This document shows, in pieces, positions 63,758-64,000 of a DNA stretch of 64,000 bases. The stretch is from DASPKM01 sp963817075 (lineage in GTDB: Bacteria > Bacteroidota > Bacteroidia > Chitinophagales > Chitinophagaceae): contig CAWFMT010000003.1 of NCBI GenBank assembly GCA_963817075.1, positions 372,001-436,000 of the forward strand, read 5' to 3'. How positions within the stretch are numbered: position 1 is the first letter of the stretch; the number at the start of each line of letters is the position of its first letter. A program made the translations under genes and the position numbers. Under the pieces are notes generated by a model. That model saw only the letters and a program-made list of their open reading frames with translations. It was not told where the DNA came from and did not search any database.

Positions 63758-64000
63758 TTAAGCTGGAAAAAGTTCCTTTTCCATTATGAAATCTTCCTGG
63801 AGGTATCCATTTCCTATATCTACGTTTTCCTCACCAACAATTTTGAACCCTAATTTTTCATAAAAGGATTTTGCCTTATTATTTCGGTTTACATTCAAAA
63901 GAAGCTTACCTCCGCCAGATTCAATACATTCTTCGAGAACGCATTCAAGCAAGGATTTTCCAACATTCATATTTTGCAGTCCTGGCAATACATAAAGCTT
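63758..64000 (-). CDS. GNAT acetyltransferase, partial (runs off window)
   Basis: The frame is open to the window edge, with KLYVLPGLQNMNVGKSLLE near the edge matching the acetyl-CoA binding motif of GNAT enzymes, then LLLNVNRNNKAKSFYEKLGFKIVGEE. The N-terminal half lies beyond base 64000. C-terminal 80 residues are seen. Substrate unknown. Confidence 0.85.
   Translation of the reverse strand, partial: KLYVLPGLQNMNVGKSLLECVLEECIESGGGKLLLNVNRNNKAKSFYEKLGFKIVGEENVDIGNGYLQEDFIMEKELFPA

Overview
The window looks like chromosome of a Bacteroidota bacterium, most likely Chitinophagia or a near relative. The evidence is two tandem pairs of secreted proteins with type IX secretion (T9SS) C-terminal sorting domains, a LytS/LytTR pair, MqnA of the futalosine menaquinone route, TIGR04255, DUF4954, DUF4407 and SPW-repeat proteins, and -7 boxes of the form TAnnTTTG. 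No rRNA operon, complete tRNA gene or CRISPR array was found.

Layout. Bases 1-9,900 are an accessory island. A decayed tyrosine integrase lies at the left edge. A compact minus-strand operon of at least seven genes follows: an Eco57I/PglX-like adenine methylase split by a frameshift, a phospholipase D-fold nuclease, a trypsin-like protease with an N-terminal helical domain, a TIGR04255 protein and two unknown proteins. Next come tandem copies of a tRNA 3'-end-like sequence with a terminator, a truncated second serine protease and a small membrane protein. From 9,966 the content is mostly core: era and der, two T9SS surface proteins, a DUF4954 beta-helix protein, glmS, a YggS-type PLP protein, a three-gene envelope cluster that includes an intradiol-dioxygenase/thioredoxin fusion, a LytS/LytTR pair, topA, and the 5-oxoprolinase operon pxpBCA with an NRAMP-like transporter. 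Then come a DUF4407 protein, a saccharopine/alanine-dehydrogenase-like enzyme, trmN6, tsaD, an ABC permease, a YitT protein, prfC, purB and mqnA. The last 14 kb (50,047-64,000) hold two LamG/T9SS surface proteins and a glycan cluster (FkbM methyltransferase, four glycosyltransferases, a DNRLRE lipoprotein, a YfhO membrane protein), followed by a queuosine-precursor transporter.

Genes that appear to work together: the 34.3-38.0 kb operon for 5-oxoproline uptake and ATP-driven hydrolysis; the kinase and regulator at 26.2-28.0 kb; the glycosyltransferases at 54-60 kb for a surface polysaccharide; and possibly the 0.7-8.0 kb operon as an anti-phage or restriction island.

Five genes carry single-base frameshifts, including topA, which is normally essential. 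This points to consensus indel errors in the sequence, although real lesions are not excluded. Intergenic spaces are rich in repeats: a dispersed ~80-bp palindrome starting TTAACCGC, a MITE-like element, a 16-bp tandem array with 48-bp higher-order structure, and a 72-nt cloverleaf-like inverted repeat. The accessory operon at 0.7-8.0 kb is the best candidate for an undescribed system. The repeated ~68-residue module in the two LamG proteins and the dispersed palindrome family are the next best leads.
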